Positions 1-8,784 of a DNA stretch of 37,447 nt are shown in pieces. The stretch comes from Prevotella sp. P5-92 (GTDB lineage: Bacteria > Bacteroidota > Bacteroidia > Bacteroidales > Bacteroidaceae), in contig NZ_NPJG01000015.1 of NCBI RefSeq assembly GCF_002251245.1, positions 1 through 37,447 on the forward strand. The letters are read 5' to 3'. A model generated the notes under the pieces. It did not search any database and was not told where the DNA came from. It was given only the letters and a program-made list of their open reading frames with translations. Both the position numbers and the translations under genes were made by a program. How positions within the stretch are numbered: the stretch's first letter is position 1; every line of letters begins with the position of its first letter.

Positions 1-194
1 TCAAGTCTAAAGAAACCTATTCTCAATCTTTTCAAATTGACGGTTCGTTTACCCAATCGATTTCTCGATTGCTTCTTGTACTACTACTTCTCTGTTATGT
101 AAATCTTTCAAAGAACTCTTCTTATAGCCGCTCAAGAGAAGCGTTGTTCTCAAAAGCGAGTGCAAAGGTACGGCAAAAATCAATACGCTCCAAA
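1..194 (-). promoter_or_regulatory. Probable rRNA operon promoter and leader (16S gene would lie left of the window)
   Basis: Read on the minus strand, a TTTG (191-194) is followed 20 bases later by TACCTTTG (163-170), a full Bacteroidetes -33/-7 promoter. The upstream side (about 195-300) is very A+T-rich, like an UP element. The presumed transcript from about 159 to 1 contains a boxA-like GTTCTTTGAAAG and a perfect 7-bp hairpin with a 4-base loop (54-60 / 65-71), and it has no reading frame. This pattern is that of a Bacteroidales 16S rRNA leader; the sequence ends before any 16S base can be seen. A strong promoter for another stable RNA is the alternative. Confidence 0.55.
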
Positions 195-395
195 CATTTC
201 GGCAATTATTTTCCGAATTATTACACTATTTAACAATTACTATAAATACCTATAATTTATATTTGCTTATATTAACAATCATACATGATTTATTTTTTTA
301 TAGAAAATAGAATTATCATGAACAAAGTATTCATATATATTCCTATAATATAATAAGGTGTAATGAAGGACGCAAGAGATATTGCTCGATAAGCA
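195..395. other. A+T-rich spacer without a gene
   Basis: No supported reading frame. The stretch is dominated by A/T runs and lies between the presumed rRNA promoter and the 3' end of the HAD gene. Its A+T-rich part next to the -33 box may boost that promoter. I see nothing else in it. Confidence 0.5.
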
Positions 396-1028
396 TTAGA
401 TAATATCCAAAAGTGTTTTGAAATTATGAATTATGAAATCGGCATGAGCAAGTTCGCCAATGGCACCATTCCCATAAGTAACGGCACAAGTTTTAACGCC
501 GGCAGAAAATCCCATATTTACATCATAAGCAGTATCACCCACGACAAGCACATTCTCTGGTATATCTTCTGTATAGTCGAGTATGAGATTAACCATGTCA
601 GGTGCAGGTTTCGCATTGGGAACATCCTCTGAAGTGACGACATAAGAAAAGAATCGCCTTATGTTCAACATGTCGAGAAGGGTATCGAGAGAATCATGTC
701 CACGACTACTGGCGACAGCCAAGACACACCCCATGGCTCTCATTTCGGCAAGAGTATCTTCAACGTCAGGAAAAAGAACAACTATTCCTGGTTTGTAATT
801 TTTTACAAAAAGATTCTTATACAAGTTTTCGCAAAGAGCAGCTTGTTCATCATCGACAGACAAGAGCTGGGCGAAAGACTGCCGAAGAGGCAATCCAATC
901 ATTTTTATGCACTCGAGTTCAGTCTTGGCAGGTAAGCCAAGTTGAGCGATAGTTTGTTGCATGGTAGAAACGATTAGGTTTCTTGTATCGGCCAATGTTC
1001 CGTCGAAATCAAAGACAATTGTGTTCAT
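396..1028 (-). CDS. HAD-superfamily hydrolase, phosphoglycolate-phosphatase-like
   Basis: This 210-residue cytosolic phosphatase has the haloacid dehalogenase motifs in order. Motif I is DFDGTLAD with nucleophile Asp7 and acid/base Asp9. Motif II is VASSR (Ser107/108), motif III has Lys140 (NAKPAPD), and motif IV is VGDTAYD (Asp165, Asp169). The helical cap between residues about 15 and 90 is of the C1 type seen in Gph and PGMB relatives. The substrate cannot be told from sequence; phosphoglycolate or another small sugar phosphate is typical. It appears to be a single-gene unit with its own -7 box. The next element on its 3' side is the presumed rRNA leader. The family is clear, the specific enzyme is not. 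Confidence 0.88.
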   Translation of the reverse strand: MNTIVFDFDGTLADTRNLIVSTMQQTIAQLGLPAKTELECIKMIGLPLRQSFAQLLSVDDEQAALCENLYKNLFVKNYKPGIVVLFPDVEDTLAEMRAMGCVLAVASSRGHDSLDTLLDMLNIRRFFSYVVTSEDVPNAKPAPDMVNLILDYTEDIPENVLVVGDTAYDVNMGFSAGVKTCAVTYGNGAIGELAHADFIIHNFKTLLDII

Positions 1029-1089
1029 ATCCGTAAAGTAAATGTTAGTTTGTTATTATTATTAATAGAATGGAAAGGAAGAAGGAAGA

Positions 1090-1097
1090 CAAAAATA
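1090..1097 (-). promoter_or_regulatory. -7 box for the HAD gene
   Basis: The minus strand reads TATTTTTG, matching TAnnTTTG, 62 bases before the ATG of the HAD gene. No clear -33 TTTG is present at the usual distance, so the call rests on the -7 box and its position just after a terminator-like hairpin. Confidence 0.4.
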
Positions 1098-1104
1098 AAT
1101 GAGT

Positions 1105-1234
1105 ATATAAAAAAAGGAACCTCACTTCACAGTGAAGCTCCTTCAAAAAAACTAAATTAATCAACCATAAACCTTAACCATTTTGTATTTTTATTAGAAT
1201 ACGTACTATGTTACAAAACTCTTTTTGTATTTGC
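1105..1234 (-). ncRNA. Candidate short RNA or leader transcript of about 130 nt
   Basis: A -7 box (TACCTTTG on the minus strand, 1239-1246) and a terminator-like hairpin with a T tract (1109-1143) bracket about 130 bases without a normal gene. The only reading frame inside is a six-codon one, ATG at 1181 to TGA at 1161, encoding MVKVYG. It could be a small RNA, a transcript for a very short peptide, or an attenuated leader of the HAD gene. I do not recognise a known RNA family, and there is no good -33 box. Confidence 0.3.
1109..1143 (-). terminator. Intrinsic terminator, minus strand
   Basis: CTTCAC (1125-1130) pairs with GTGAAG (1132-1137), and an outer AAGGA (1114-1118) pairs with TCCTT (1139-1143). 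Read on the minus strand the stem runs into a T tract (1115-1109). It would stop transcription coming from the promoter at 1239-1246 before the HAD promoter. Confidence 0.5.
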
Positions 1235-1238
1235 ACTG

Positions 1239-1246
1239 CAAAGGTA
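1239..1246 (-). promoter_or_regulatory. -7 box of the candidate short RNA
   Basis: The minus strand reads TACCTTTGCA, a strong match to the Bacteroidetes -7 consensus. It faces away from the divergently transcribed hybrid regulator, whose -7 box is at 1405-1412. No TTTG lies 19-21 bases upstream. Confidence 0.45.
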
Positions 1247-1404
1247 ACGCAAAAAAATCAAATAGCGGTTCAATATTAAGTAAAATAAGTTTAAAATGCG
1301 TGAAATTCACGTAATTTGAACCAAAAACAACATATTTCAAACCAAAAATGATAACAAAGGGCGATTTTTTCATAAAAAACGAACTAAAATTCGAGAAAAA
1401 GGAG

Positions 1405-1412
1405 TAACTTCG
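1405..1412 (+). promoter_or_regulatory. -7 box for the hybrid two-component regulator
   Basis: TAACTTCG followed by CAGC resembles TAnnTTTGCA with one mismatch. It is 19 bases before the ATG at 1432, implying a very short untranslated leader. Confidence 0.4.
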
Positions 1413-1431
1413 CAGCAAAATTTTGAATAAT

Positions 1432-3120
1432 ATGAGCACAGACAACATATACATTATTATCCTGATAGCGGCATTAGTATTATCGATATTGGTAATTCGC
1501 CATTTATACATACGCAATAACCGCCTTGCAGACAAGGTGAAGATGAACAAATTGTTCACTCAAATCTCGCACGAGTTGCTCACTCCGATGACGATATTAT
1601 CAGCATCGGTAGATCATCTGCGCGAGAAAGAGCCGAAGAACGAGTTGGAATATGAGCTGATGTCTTTAAATATCCAACGTACGATGAGACTTCTTGGTCA
1701 GCTCAACGAGAAGAGCAAATCGACCGACGACAGGCTGCGTCTTCAAGTAAGTAACGGGGACGTGATGTCCTACATACGCGAGACGGCCCGAAGTGTAATC
1801 CCATTAGTGAAACGAAAGGGTCTGGAGTTTGAGATTACATGTTATCCGGAAAGTATGATGGGTTGGATAGATACGGACAAGATAGACAAGATAGTGTTCA
1901 ACCTTTTGTCGAACTCAGTAAAATACACGACAAAAGAAGGCGGAAAGATAAGTATAGAAGTAAGGACAAACACCCATTACGACCGAATAGAGATAATAGT
2001 CAAGGACAATGGCGACGGCATACCAGCCAAGCGACAGAAGCACATTTTTGAGATGTACAATGACATAGACTACAAGAAATACGGTTCGACAAACACGGAC
2101 ATAGGTCTGTCGTTGACCCACGACCTTGTACAGCTTATAGGCGGAAGCATAAGATATGAAAGCGAAGAAAACGTAGGCACAACGTTTTACGTCACCCTTC
2201 CTATAGGCAAGGAATCCTTTTCATCGTCAGAGATAGACGAAAGCCACAGCATAACGATACCGATGACAAATATCATCGACTTCAAGGCCAAAGACATGTT
2301 GATAAACAGCAACAACATACTCGACGACATGATACTGGATAAAAATTCCTCCAACCTACTGTTTGTTGACGACAATGCAGAGTTGCTCTTGCTGATGAAG
2401 CAAATACTACGAACGAAATACAACATCTTCACCGCCAGTAACGGAGAGAAAGCCCTTGAAGTGGTGAAGAAACGCGACATAGACATCATCATATCAGACG
2501 TTAACATGCCCGTGATGAACGGATGGCAGCTAACGAGAACACTGAAGAGCAATCCTGAACACAGCCATCTTCCCATCATCTTGCTCACGTCACATGACCA
2601 GGAAGAGGAAGACAAGAAAAAGTCGCTCATTGCAGGAGCCGACGATTGTATATCCAAGCCGTTCAAGATGGGAGATTTGCAATTGCGAATACGCAACCTG
2701 ATAGAGAACCGACAAAGAATAAGGGGAACCGAGTCGCCGACAATGCCTGATACAGAGGCAGAAGAGAAAGACATCATAGAGAAAGCCTCAAGCGAGAACG
2801 ATTTCATAAAGCGTGCCGTAGCGATGGTGCAAACCCATCTTGACGACAGCGACTACAACCGCGAAGCGTTTGCGTCCGACATGGGGCTTAGCGCATCGTC
2901 GCTATATAACAAGATACGCGAGATGACAGGCATGAACGTCAGTTTCTTCATCCGTGAGATAAGGATGAAGGAAGCCTGCCGCATAGCCAAGAGCGAACCA
3001 GACATACGCATCAGCGAGCTTGCCTACAGAGTAGGATTCAAGGATCCGAAATATTTCGCCACCACCTTCAAGAAGACTATCGGCATGCAGCCTTCGGAAT
3101 ATATCGAGAGCGTGAAATAA
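1432..3120 (+). CDS. Hybrid histidine kinase / receiver / AraC-type regulator without a periplasmic sensor
   Basis: The 562-residue protein begins with a single membrane segment (about residues 6-27). Then come a HisKA domain with phospho-acceptor His47 in ISHELLTP, an ATPase domain (about 145-260; N box with LLSN, G box DNGDGIP), a receiver domain (about 305-420; Asp356 in SDVNMP, Thr in LLTSH, Lys in SKPF) and a C-terminal AraC DNA-binding domain (about 450-560). It resembles the core of Bacteroidetes hybrid two-component systems but lacks their large periplasmic beta-propeller sensor, so its input is unknown. The second glycine box reads GLSL instead of GLGL. The start at ATG 1432 is preferred over an in-frame TTG at 1423. 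The 3' end overlaps the convergent symporter gene by 44 bases. Confidence 0.9.
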   Translation: MSTDNIYIIILIAALVLSILVIRHLYIRNNRLADKVKMNKLFTQISHELLTPMTILSASVDHLREKEPKNELEYELMSLNIQRTMRLLGQLNEKSKSTDDRLRLQVSNGDVMSYIRETARSVIPLVKRKGLEFEITCYPESMMGWIDTDKIDKIVFNLLSNSVKYTTKEGGKISIEVRTNTHYDRIEIIVKDNGDGIPAKRQKHIFEMYNDIDYKKYGSTNTDIGLSLTHDLVQLIGGSIRYESEENVGTTFYVTLPIGKESFSSSEIDESHSITIPMTNIIDFKAKDMLINSNNILDDMILDKNSSNLLFVDDNAELLLLMKQILRTKYNIFTASNGEKALEVVKKRDIDIIISDVNMPVMNGWQLTRTLKSNPEHSHLPIILLTSHDQEEEDKKKSLIAGADDCISKPFKMGDLQLRIRNLIENRQRIRGTESPTMPDTEAEEKDIIEKASSENDFIKRAVAMVQTHLDDSDYNREAFASDMGLSASSLYNKIREMTGMNVSFFIREIRMKEACRIAKSEPDIRISELAYRVGFKDPKYFATTFKKTIGMQPSEYIESVK

Positions 3121-4519
3121 GTGAAAGTCCGACGAAAGTGAGCAATCCGTTGAGCATGAGCAACTCATAGCCGAAACGATAGTCGAAGAAGCGCTGCGTA
3201 AGACAGTCGAGGACGAAGCAGACACATGGCGACAGCACGGCTACGACAGGCACCCAACGATCGACGAGCCGTCGGCGCATGACGAGCGCGAAGGTGAAGA
3301 GACCGAGTAGCGGGCCGTAAGTATAAGAACACATTATATATATGGCATCGATGACGCTTGTGCTGTTGAGCAGGCGGAAAAGGAGGATGAAGACGATGAA
3401 CGTGGCGCACAAAGCCATATGCGCCATCCTCCGAAGCTTCTCATCAGCCGGGCGACGAATGATATCGACGCAAAAGCTCGTGGTGAGCGATGTGAGAGCA
3501 GAGTCGGCGCTGCTGAACGACGAAGCGACAATGCCTATGGTGAAGAAGACGACGACAGGAAAGCCGAGCGTACCTGTGGCAGCAAACATTGGAAGTAGTT
3601 CATCGCCCGAGGACGGCAGTGTAGAGCCATTGCCCGCTGCCAGTTGGACGAGAAGTATGCCCAAGGCCAAGAACAACCAGTTGACAGGCACGAAAGCCAA
3701 CCCGTATGTACACATATCTTTCTGCGCTTCACGTAGTGTCTTGCAAGTAAGATTTTTTTGCATCATATCCTGATCGAGTCCCGTCATCACCACTACGATA
3801 AAAATTCCGCTGAGAAACTGTTTCCAGAAATATCTTGTCGAGTTAATGTCGTCGAAGACGAACACACGACTCATGGAACTGCCGGAAACGACATTTACGG
3901 CGTCAGCCAACGACAATCCGAGAGCATCAGCCACGTTGACGACAATCATGACCAAAGCCGTGAGCATGCAGAGCGTCTGGAAAGTGTCTGTCCACACCAA
4001 CGTCTTTATCCCTCCTCGCCTGGTATAAAGCCATATCAATGCAACCATAGCCGTCACCGTAATCCAGAAGGGAATGGCGACGGCGTCAAAAACGAACTTC
4101 TGCAAGATGATGCATACGACATAGAATCTGACGGAAGCGCCTGTTAGTTTGGACAATATGAAGAACCATGCTCCAGTCTTGTATGCGCCCTCCCCTAACC
4201 TTTTGTTGAGGAAAGAATAGATTGTCGTGAGGTTGTATCTATAATATACAGGCAAGAGGACGAAAGCCACCACGGCGTATCCGAGTATGAATCCGAGGCA
4301 AGTCTGCAGGTATGTCATGTCGCTTTTCATCACCATTCCTGGAACGGAGACGAACGTCACTCCTGAAACAGAAGCGCCCACCATTCCAAAAGCCACCATA
4401 TACCAAGGCGACTTTCTGTTGCCCCGGAAGAAAGTGTCGTTATCGGCCTTTCCCCCTACAATTCTGCTAAAGAGGAACAAGGCGGCGAAATAAGCCATTA
4501 TGGTGATTAAAATCGTCAT
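3077..4519 (-). CDS. Sodium:solute symporter (SSS family)
   Basis: The 480-residue protein is almost entirely hydrophobic helices, about 13 membrane segments, and has the SSS-family conserved region GMVGASVSGVTFVSVPG near residues 46-62. Members move solutes such as sugars, proline, sialic acid or pantothenate into the cell using the sodium gradient; the substrate is not evident here. Its ATG lies 7 bases after the stop of mfd, so it is probably transcribed with mfd, an unexpected partner. A second ATG seven codons in is possible. The last 15 codons overlap the convergent hybrid regulator. Confidence 0.85.
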   Translation of the reverse strand: MTILITIMAYFAALFLFSRIVGGKADNDTFFRGNRKSPWYMVAFGMVGASVSGVTFVSVPGMVMKSDMTYLQTCLGFILGYAVVAFVLLPVYYRYNLTTIYSFLNKRLGEGAYKTGAWFFILSKLTGASVRFYVVCIILQKFVFDAVAIPFWITVTAMVALIWLYTRRGGIKTLVWTDTFQTLCMLTALVMIVVNVADALGLSLADAVNVVSGSSMSRVFVFDDINSTRYFWKQFLSGIFIVVVMTGLDQDMMQKNLTCKTLREAQKDMCTYGLAFVPVNWLFLALGILLVQLAAGNGSTLPSSGDELLPMFAATGTLGFPVVVFFTIGIVASSFSSADSALTSLTTSFCVDIIRRPADEKLRRMAHMALCATFIVFILLFRLLNSTSVIDAIYIMCSYTYGPLLGLFTFALVMRRRLVDRWVPVVAVLSPCVCFVLDCLTQRFFDYRFGYELLMLNGLLTFVGLSLISRSRYIPKAACR

Positions 4520-4526
4520 ATCGAGT

Positions 4527-7500
4527 TTAAGAATTAATTGTCTTTATTTTTTCAAGAATAGCCACGCCCTCTTCTACTGACTTCACCTGGTCGATGACTA
4601 CCGACCGTTTCCCGTTAGCCTCCCTGAGGTTGCATCTTCGTGGATAGGCCGTGATAAAGTTGAGCAGGAGGTCGAAAGTCTGGCTCTGGTAGTAAGCGCT
4701 TTTAATGTTGCTTACGAGATAGAGAGCCATGCGTTGTTTTTTCAGCATGATTTTCTCGCATCCCAATTGTTTTCCCAGTCGTCTGAGCGGTACGACCTGC
4801 ATGAGTTCTTCAGCCACGTCGGGCAGTTTGCCGAATCGGTCGATCATCCTTTCTCGGAATGTCTTCAGTTCGTCGTCGGTTTTCAGTCCGTCGAGTTCCC
4901 TATAGAGCAACATACGTTCGCTGTCGCTCGGCACATATTGGTCGGGGAAATACATCTCTATATCGCTTTCGAGCGAGCAGTCTTCGACGAAATAGTCGCC
5001 GACGAGATAGTTTTTCTTCACCTCATCCTTATATAGGTCGGCGAACTCATCGTTTTTGAGTTCGGTGACGGCTTGGTTAAGTATCTTTTGATACGTCTCA
5101 TATCCGAGGTCGGAGATGAATCCGCTCTGTTCGGCACCTAACAGGTTGCCGGCTCCTCGAATGTCAAGATCCTGCATGGCAATATTTATTCCGCTGCCGA
5201 GGTCGCTGAAGTTTTCGAGAGCCTCAAGACGTCGTCTCGATTCGGGGTTGAGTGCCGACAATGGCGGTGCGAGCAGATAGCAGAAAGCCTTTCTGTTTCC
5301 TCGTCCCACTCGTCCTCTCATCTGGTGCAAGTCGCTGAGTCCGAAGTTATGTGCGCCGTTGATGATGATGGTATTTGCATTCGGGATGTCGATGCCGTTC
5401 TCGACAATAGTTGTTGAGAGGAGCACGTCGTAGTCGTAGTTGGCGAATCCGAGTATGATTTTCTCGAGTTCCTCGGGTTTCATCTGTCCGTGTCCTATGG
5501 CGATGCGCACGTCGGGAATATACTTGCGTATCATATCGGCGATGCGTGTGAGGTCGTTGATTCTGTTGTTGACGAAATACACCTGTCCGTTACGACTCAT
5601 TTCGAAGTTGATGGCATCGGTGATGATCTCTGGTCCGAAGCTGTGGATCTCGGTCTGTATGGGATAACGGTTAGGCGGTGGAGTCTGTATGACGCTCATG
5701 TCTCTTGCCCCGACGAGCGAGAACTGCAGTGTGCGTGGAATAGGTGTGGCCGACATTGTCAAGGTATCGACATTGGTTTTCAGCTGTCGCAGTTTCTCTT
5801 TTGTGGCCACACCGAACTTCTGTTCCTCGTCGATGACGAGCAGTCCTAAGTCGTTGAATTTCACGTTTTTGCCTATCATCTTCTGAGTACCGATGACGAT
5901 ATCTATCTTCCCTTCTGCGAGGTCGGCGAGCAACTCTTTAGTCTGTTTTGCCGTCTTAGCCCTTGTGAGATAATCGACCCTTACGGGCAGGTCGCGCAGA
6001 CGTTTGGAGAAGGTTTGGAAATGCTGGTAAGCCAGCACCGTCGTGGGCACGAGCACAGCCACCTGCTTTGAGTCGCAGGCAGCCTTGAAGGCAGCCCTTA
6101 CGGCGACCTCGGTTTTTCCGAATCCGACGTCGCCGCATACGAGTCGGTCCATAGGTTTCTGGCTTTCCATGTCGGCTTTCACCTCGTTTGTAGCCCTGAG
6201 TTGGTCTGGCGTATCCTCGTAGAGGAAGCTTGCCTCGAGTTCGTGTTGCATGAACGAGTCTGGGCTGAAAGCGAATCCTTTTTCATGTCTTCTTCTCGAG
6301 TATAGTTTTATCAGGTCTCGGGCTATGTCCTTGATTTTCTTTTTGGTGCGTTCCTTGAGCCGCTCCCATTGTCCGGTGCCGAGATGACTCAGTCGTGGCG
6401 GTTCGCCGTTGTCCTGAGCCTTATATTTCGCCACCTTATATAGAGAGTGTATAGAGACGTAGATAGAGTCGCCGTTATGATAAATGATTTTTATCATCTC
6501 TTGGTACGTGTCGCCCTGAGGCATTCTCACCAGTCCGCCAAATTTTCCTATTCCGTGATCCACGTGAACGACGAAGTCGCCTACCTCAAACTGCTTTATC
6601 TCTTTCAGCGTGAGTGCCACCTTTCCGCCACGAGCCTTGTCGGAGCGTAGGTTATACTTATGGAATCTGTCGAAGATCTGATGGTCGGTAAAGAGGCACA
6701 ATCCCAGGCTCTTGTCCATGAAGCCCTCGTGCAGGGTTTTATCTACGGGTGTGAACGAGCAAGCCTCGCCAAGTATTTCCCTTAGTCGTTCCTGTTGTTT
6801 CTGGCTGTCGGCAAGGATATAGATTTTGTTGCCCGAGAGCTGATAGTCTTCGAGCGACTTTTTGAGCATGTCGAAGTTTTTGTGGAACAACGGCTGCGGG
6901 ACGATGGCGAACGATATTTTCGCGTTAGCATCTCGCAAGGGTCGATGTCCGAACTCTATGGTACGGAATGCTGAGAGTCGTCTTTTGAAGTCGTTGCCGC
7001 TGACGAGCTGTGTCTCGCGTTTCATCTCGGCTATGATTTCCTCCCGTTGCATCTCGGTTGCGCTTTCGAGTTTTTCGGTCAATGCCTGTGAGGAGAAGCC
7101 CTCGTTGTATGTCTTCTCTACGGCGTCGCAGACGAAGGCGCAGTCGCGCATGGCGACCATCGCGTGGGCTGGCAAGAAGTCGAGCAAGGGCACTTTTTCC
7201 TCTTTTGATGAGGCGAGTTCGGGTACGATCTCCACGGTGTCGCGTCGTTCCTTTGAGAGCTGTGTGTCAACCTCAAAGGTGCGTATTGAGTCGATTTCGT
7301 CGCCGAAGAAGTCGATGCGGAAAGGCAGTTCGCACGAGAATGAGAACACGTCGAGTATGCTGCCTCGGCGTGCAAACTGTCCAGGCTCATAGACATAGTC
7401 CACCTCTGAGAATCCGTATTCGCGCAGTGTCTTCACCACTCTGGTCACGTCTGTTGTGTCGCCGTTTCTGAGCGTCATGGTGCGGTCGTCGAGTTTTTTT

Positions 7501-7922
7501 CGCGAGATGACCAGTTCGGCTATGGCTTCTGGATGGGTCACTATATAAAGAGGTGTATTGTCTTTTGCGTTAGTGGCTACATTGATGGCTGTGAGCACTT
7601 CGGTGCGCAGTATTTCATTTGCCGCGTCTCGCTGTCCGTATTTCACCGCCCTTCTGTAAGACGATGGGAAGAAGAGTGCATTGCTGTCTCCCATTATCTG
7701 TACGAGGTCGTGATAGAAATATCCTGCCTCGTCGGCATCGTTGAGCACGAAGAGAATGATTTTTCCCACCTTTGTGGCCATGGCTGCAAACGCGAGTGGT
7801 GTGGCAGAAGCCATGAGTCCTTCGAGGAAAATGTTTTTGACCGAAACACTTCCCACAGCCTTCGCCATTGCCGCCACATTAGGCGACTGGGCGTATAGTA
7901 ATTGTAATTCTTTTATTGTCAT
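4527..7922 (-). CDS. mfd: Transcription-repair coupling factor Mfd
   Basis: Mfd pushes stalled RNA polymerase off damaged template and recruits UvrA for nucleotide excision repair. The 1131-residue length fits the family. An N-terminal UvrB-like part is followed by the RNA-polymerase-interacting domain (VGDFVVHVDHGIG, about 450-465). The RecG-like translocase motor has Walker A GDVGFGKTE (about 597-605), DEEQ (about 697) and SATPIPRTL. The TRG motif region and the C-terminal domain that binds UvrA follow. No truncation or frame break is visible. The gene has its own promoter and probably drives the symporter behind it. Confidence 0.97.
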   Translation of the reverse strand: MTIKELQLLYAQSPNVAAMAKAVGSVSVKNIFLEGLMASATPLAFAAMATKVGKIILFVLNDADEAGYFYHDLVQIMGDSNALFFPSSYRRAVKYGQRDAANEILRTEVLTAINVATNAKDNTPLYIVTHPEAIAELVISRKKLDDRTMTLRNGDTTDVTRVVKTLREYGFSEVDYVYEPGQFARRGSILDVFSFSCELPFRIDFFGDEIDSIRTFEVDTQLSKERRDTVEIVPELASSKEEKVPLLDFLPAHAMVAMRDCAFVCDAVEKTYNEGFSSQALTEKLESATEMQREEIIAEMKRETQLVSGNDFKRRLSAFRTIEFGHRPLRDANAKISFAIVPQPLFHKNFDMLKKSLEDYQLSGNKIYILADSQKQQERLREILGEACSFTPVDKTLHEGFMDKSLGLCLFTDHQIFDRFHKYNLRSDKARGGKVALTLKEIKQFEVGDFVVHVDHGIGKFGGLVRMPQGDTYQEMIKIIYHNGDSIYVSIHSLYKVAKYKAQDNGEPPRLSHLGTGQWERLKERTKKKIKDIARDLIKLYSRRRHEKGFAFSPDSFMQHELEASFLYEDTPDQLRATNEVKADMESQKPMDRLVCGDVGFGKTEVAVRAAFKAACDSKQVAVLVPTTVLAYQHFQTFSKRLRDLPVRVDYLTRAKTAKQTKELLADLAEGKIDIVIGTQKMIGKNVKFNDLGLLVIDEEQKFGVATKEKLRQLKTNVDTLTMSATPIPRTLQFSLVGARDMSVIQTPPPNRYPIQTEIHSFGPEIITDAINFEMSRNGQVYFVNNRINDLTRIADMIRKYIPDVRIAIGHGQMKPEELEKIILGFANYDYDVLLSTTIVENGIDIPNANTIIINGAHNFGLSDLHQMRGRVGRGNRKAFCYLLAPPLSALNPESRRRLEALENFSDLGSGINIAMQDLDIRGAGNLLGAEQSGFISDLGYETYQKILNQAVTELKNDEFADLYKDEVKKNYLVGDYFVEDCSLESDIEMYFPDQYVPSDSERMLLYRELDGLKTDDELKTFRERMIDRFGKLPDVAEELMQVVPLRRLGKQLGCEKIMLKKQRMALYLVSNIKSAYYQSQTFDLLLNFITAYPRRCNLREANGKRSVVIDQVKSVEEGVAILEKIKTINS

Positions 7923-7938
7923 TCTATAAAAATTGTTG

Positions 7939-7970
7939 CAAAATTACTTATTATTGTCGAAATAAACAAA
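7939..7970 (-). promoter_or_regulatory. mfd promoter
   Basis: The minus strand has TTTG (7967-7970), 20 bases, then TAATTTTG (7939-7946), matching the Bacteroidetes -33/-7 pattern. It lies 16 bases before the mfd ATG, so the leader would be very short. It overlaps back to back with the promoter of the glycosyltransferase. Confidence 0.6.
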
Positions 7971-7986
7971 AAAAAGTGCGATTTAT

Positions 7987-8017
7987 TTTGATATTCCAAC
8001 TATCTGAATTACTTTTG
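7987..8017 (+). promoter_or_regulatory. Promoter of the mannosyltransferase gene
   Basis: TTTG (7987-7990) is followed after 19 bases by TACTTTTG (8010-8017), an excellent consensus promoter 20 bases before the ATG at 8038. Confidence 0.65.
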
Positions 8018-8037
8018 CATCATAAAATCAACAGAAT

Positions 8038-8784
8038 ATGAGCGACAGCATAGTAATCATACCCACTTATAATGAAAAGGAGAACATCGAGAAGATCATC
8101 CGGGCGGTGTTTGGCTTGGAGAAGTCGTTTCACATACTCATCATCGACGACGGTTCGCCAGACGGCACTGCCGGCATTGTGAAGCGTCTGATGTCTGAGG
8201 AGTTTGCCGGCAGGTTGTTTTTGGTGGAGCGCAGCGGCAAGTTGGGCTTGGGCACTGCGTATATCACCGGATTCCGTTGGGCTTTGGAGCGCGACTATGA
8301 GTATGTGTTTGAGATGGACGCCGACTTCAGCCACGATCCCGCCGACCTTCCCCGCCTCTATTCTGCATGTCATGACGAGGGTTATGATGTGGCCATCGGT
8401 TCGCGCTATGTCTCGGGTGTGAACGTGGTGAACTGGCCCATCGGTCGTGTGTTGATGAGCTATTTTGCGTCGAAGTATGTGCGTTTCGTCACAGGCTTCA
8501 AGGTCCACGACACCACAGCTGGTTTCAAGTGTTATCGTCGCGAGGTGCTTGAGACCCTCGAGTTGGACAAGATCCGTTTCAAGGGTTACGCATTCCAGAT
8601 TGAGATGAAGTTCACGGCCTTTAAGATTGGATTCAAGATCAAGGAGGTGCCTGTCATCTTCGTCAATCGCCGCGAAGGCACGAGCAAGATGAGCGGCGGC
8701 ATCTTCGGCGAGGCGTTCTTCGGCGTGATGCGTCTCAGATGGGACGGATGGACGAGGAAATATCCAAAGAGAAAGGGGAAATAG
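8038..8784 (+). CDS. Polyprenol monophosphomannose synthase-like glycosyltransferase (GT2)
   Basis: The 248-residue enzyme is a GT-A fold family 2 transferase of the DPM1 type. It has IIPTYNEKENI at residues 7-17, the nucleotide-binding DDGSPDG (37-43), the metal-binding DADFSHDP (94-101) and the DPM1 pattern GSRYVSG followed by a KGYAFQIEM stretch. Such enzymes move mannose or a related sugar from a nucleotide sugar to polyprenyl phosphate at the inner face of the cytoplasmic membrane. No C-terminal membrane segments are present, so it is the short soluble form. It stands alone between mfd and a convergent epimerase gene, and the 3' spacer holds a palindromic element. Confidence 0.9.
   Translation: MSDSIVIIPTYNEKENIEKIIRAVFGLEKSFHILIIDDGSPDGTAGIVKRLMSEEFAGRLFLVERSGKLGLGTAYITGFRWALERDYEYVFEMDADFSHDPADLPRLYSACHDEGYDVAIGSRYVSGVNVVNWPIGRVLMSYFASKYVRFVTGFKVHDTTAGFKCYRREVLETLELDKIRFKGYAFQIEMKFTAFKIGFKIKEVPVIFVNRREGTSKMSGGIFGEAFFGVMRLRWDGWTRKYPKRKGK

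Noticed and set aside
1206..1559. 117-codon frame on the minus strand
   Set aside because: It overlaps the hybrid regulator start and both promoters and is low-complexity, Phe/Leu-rich.
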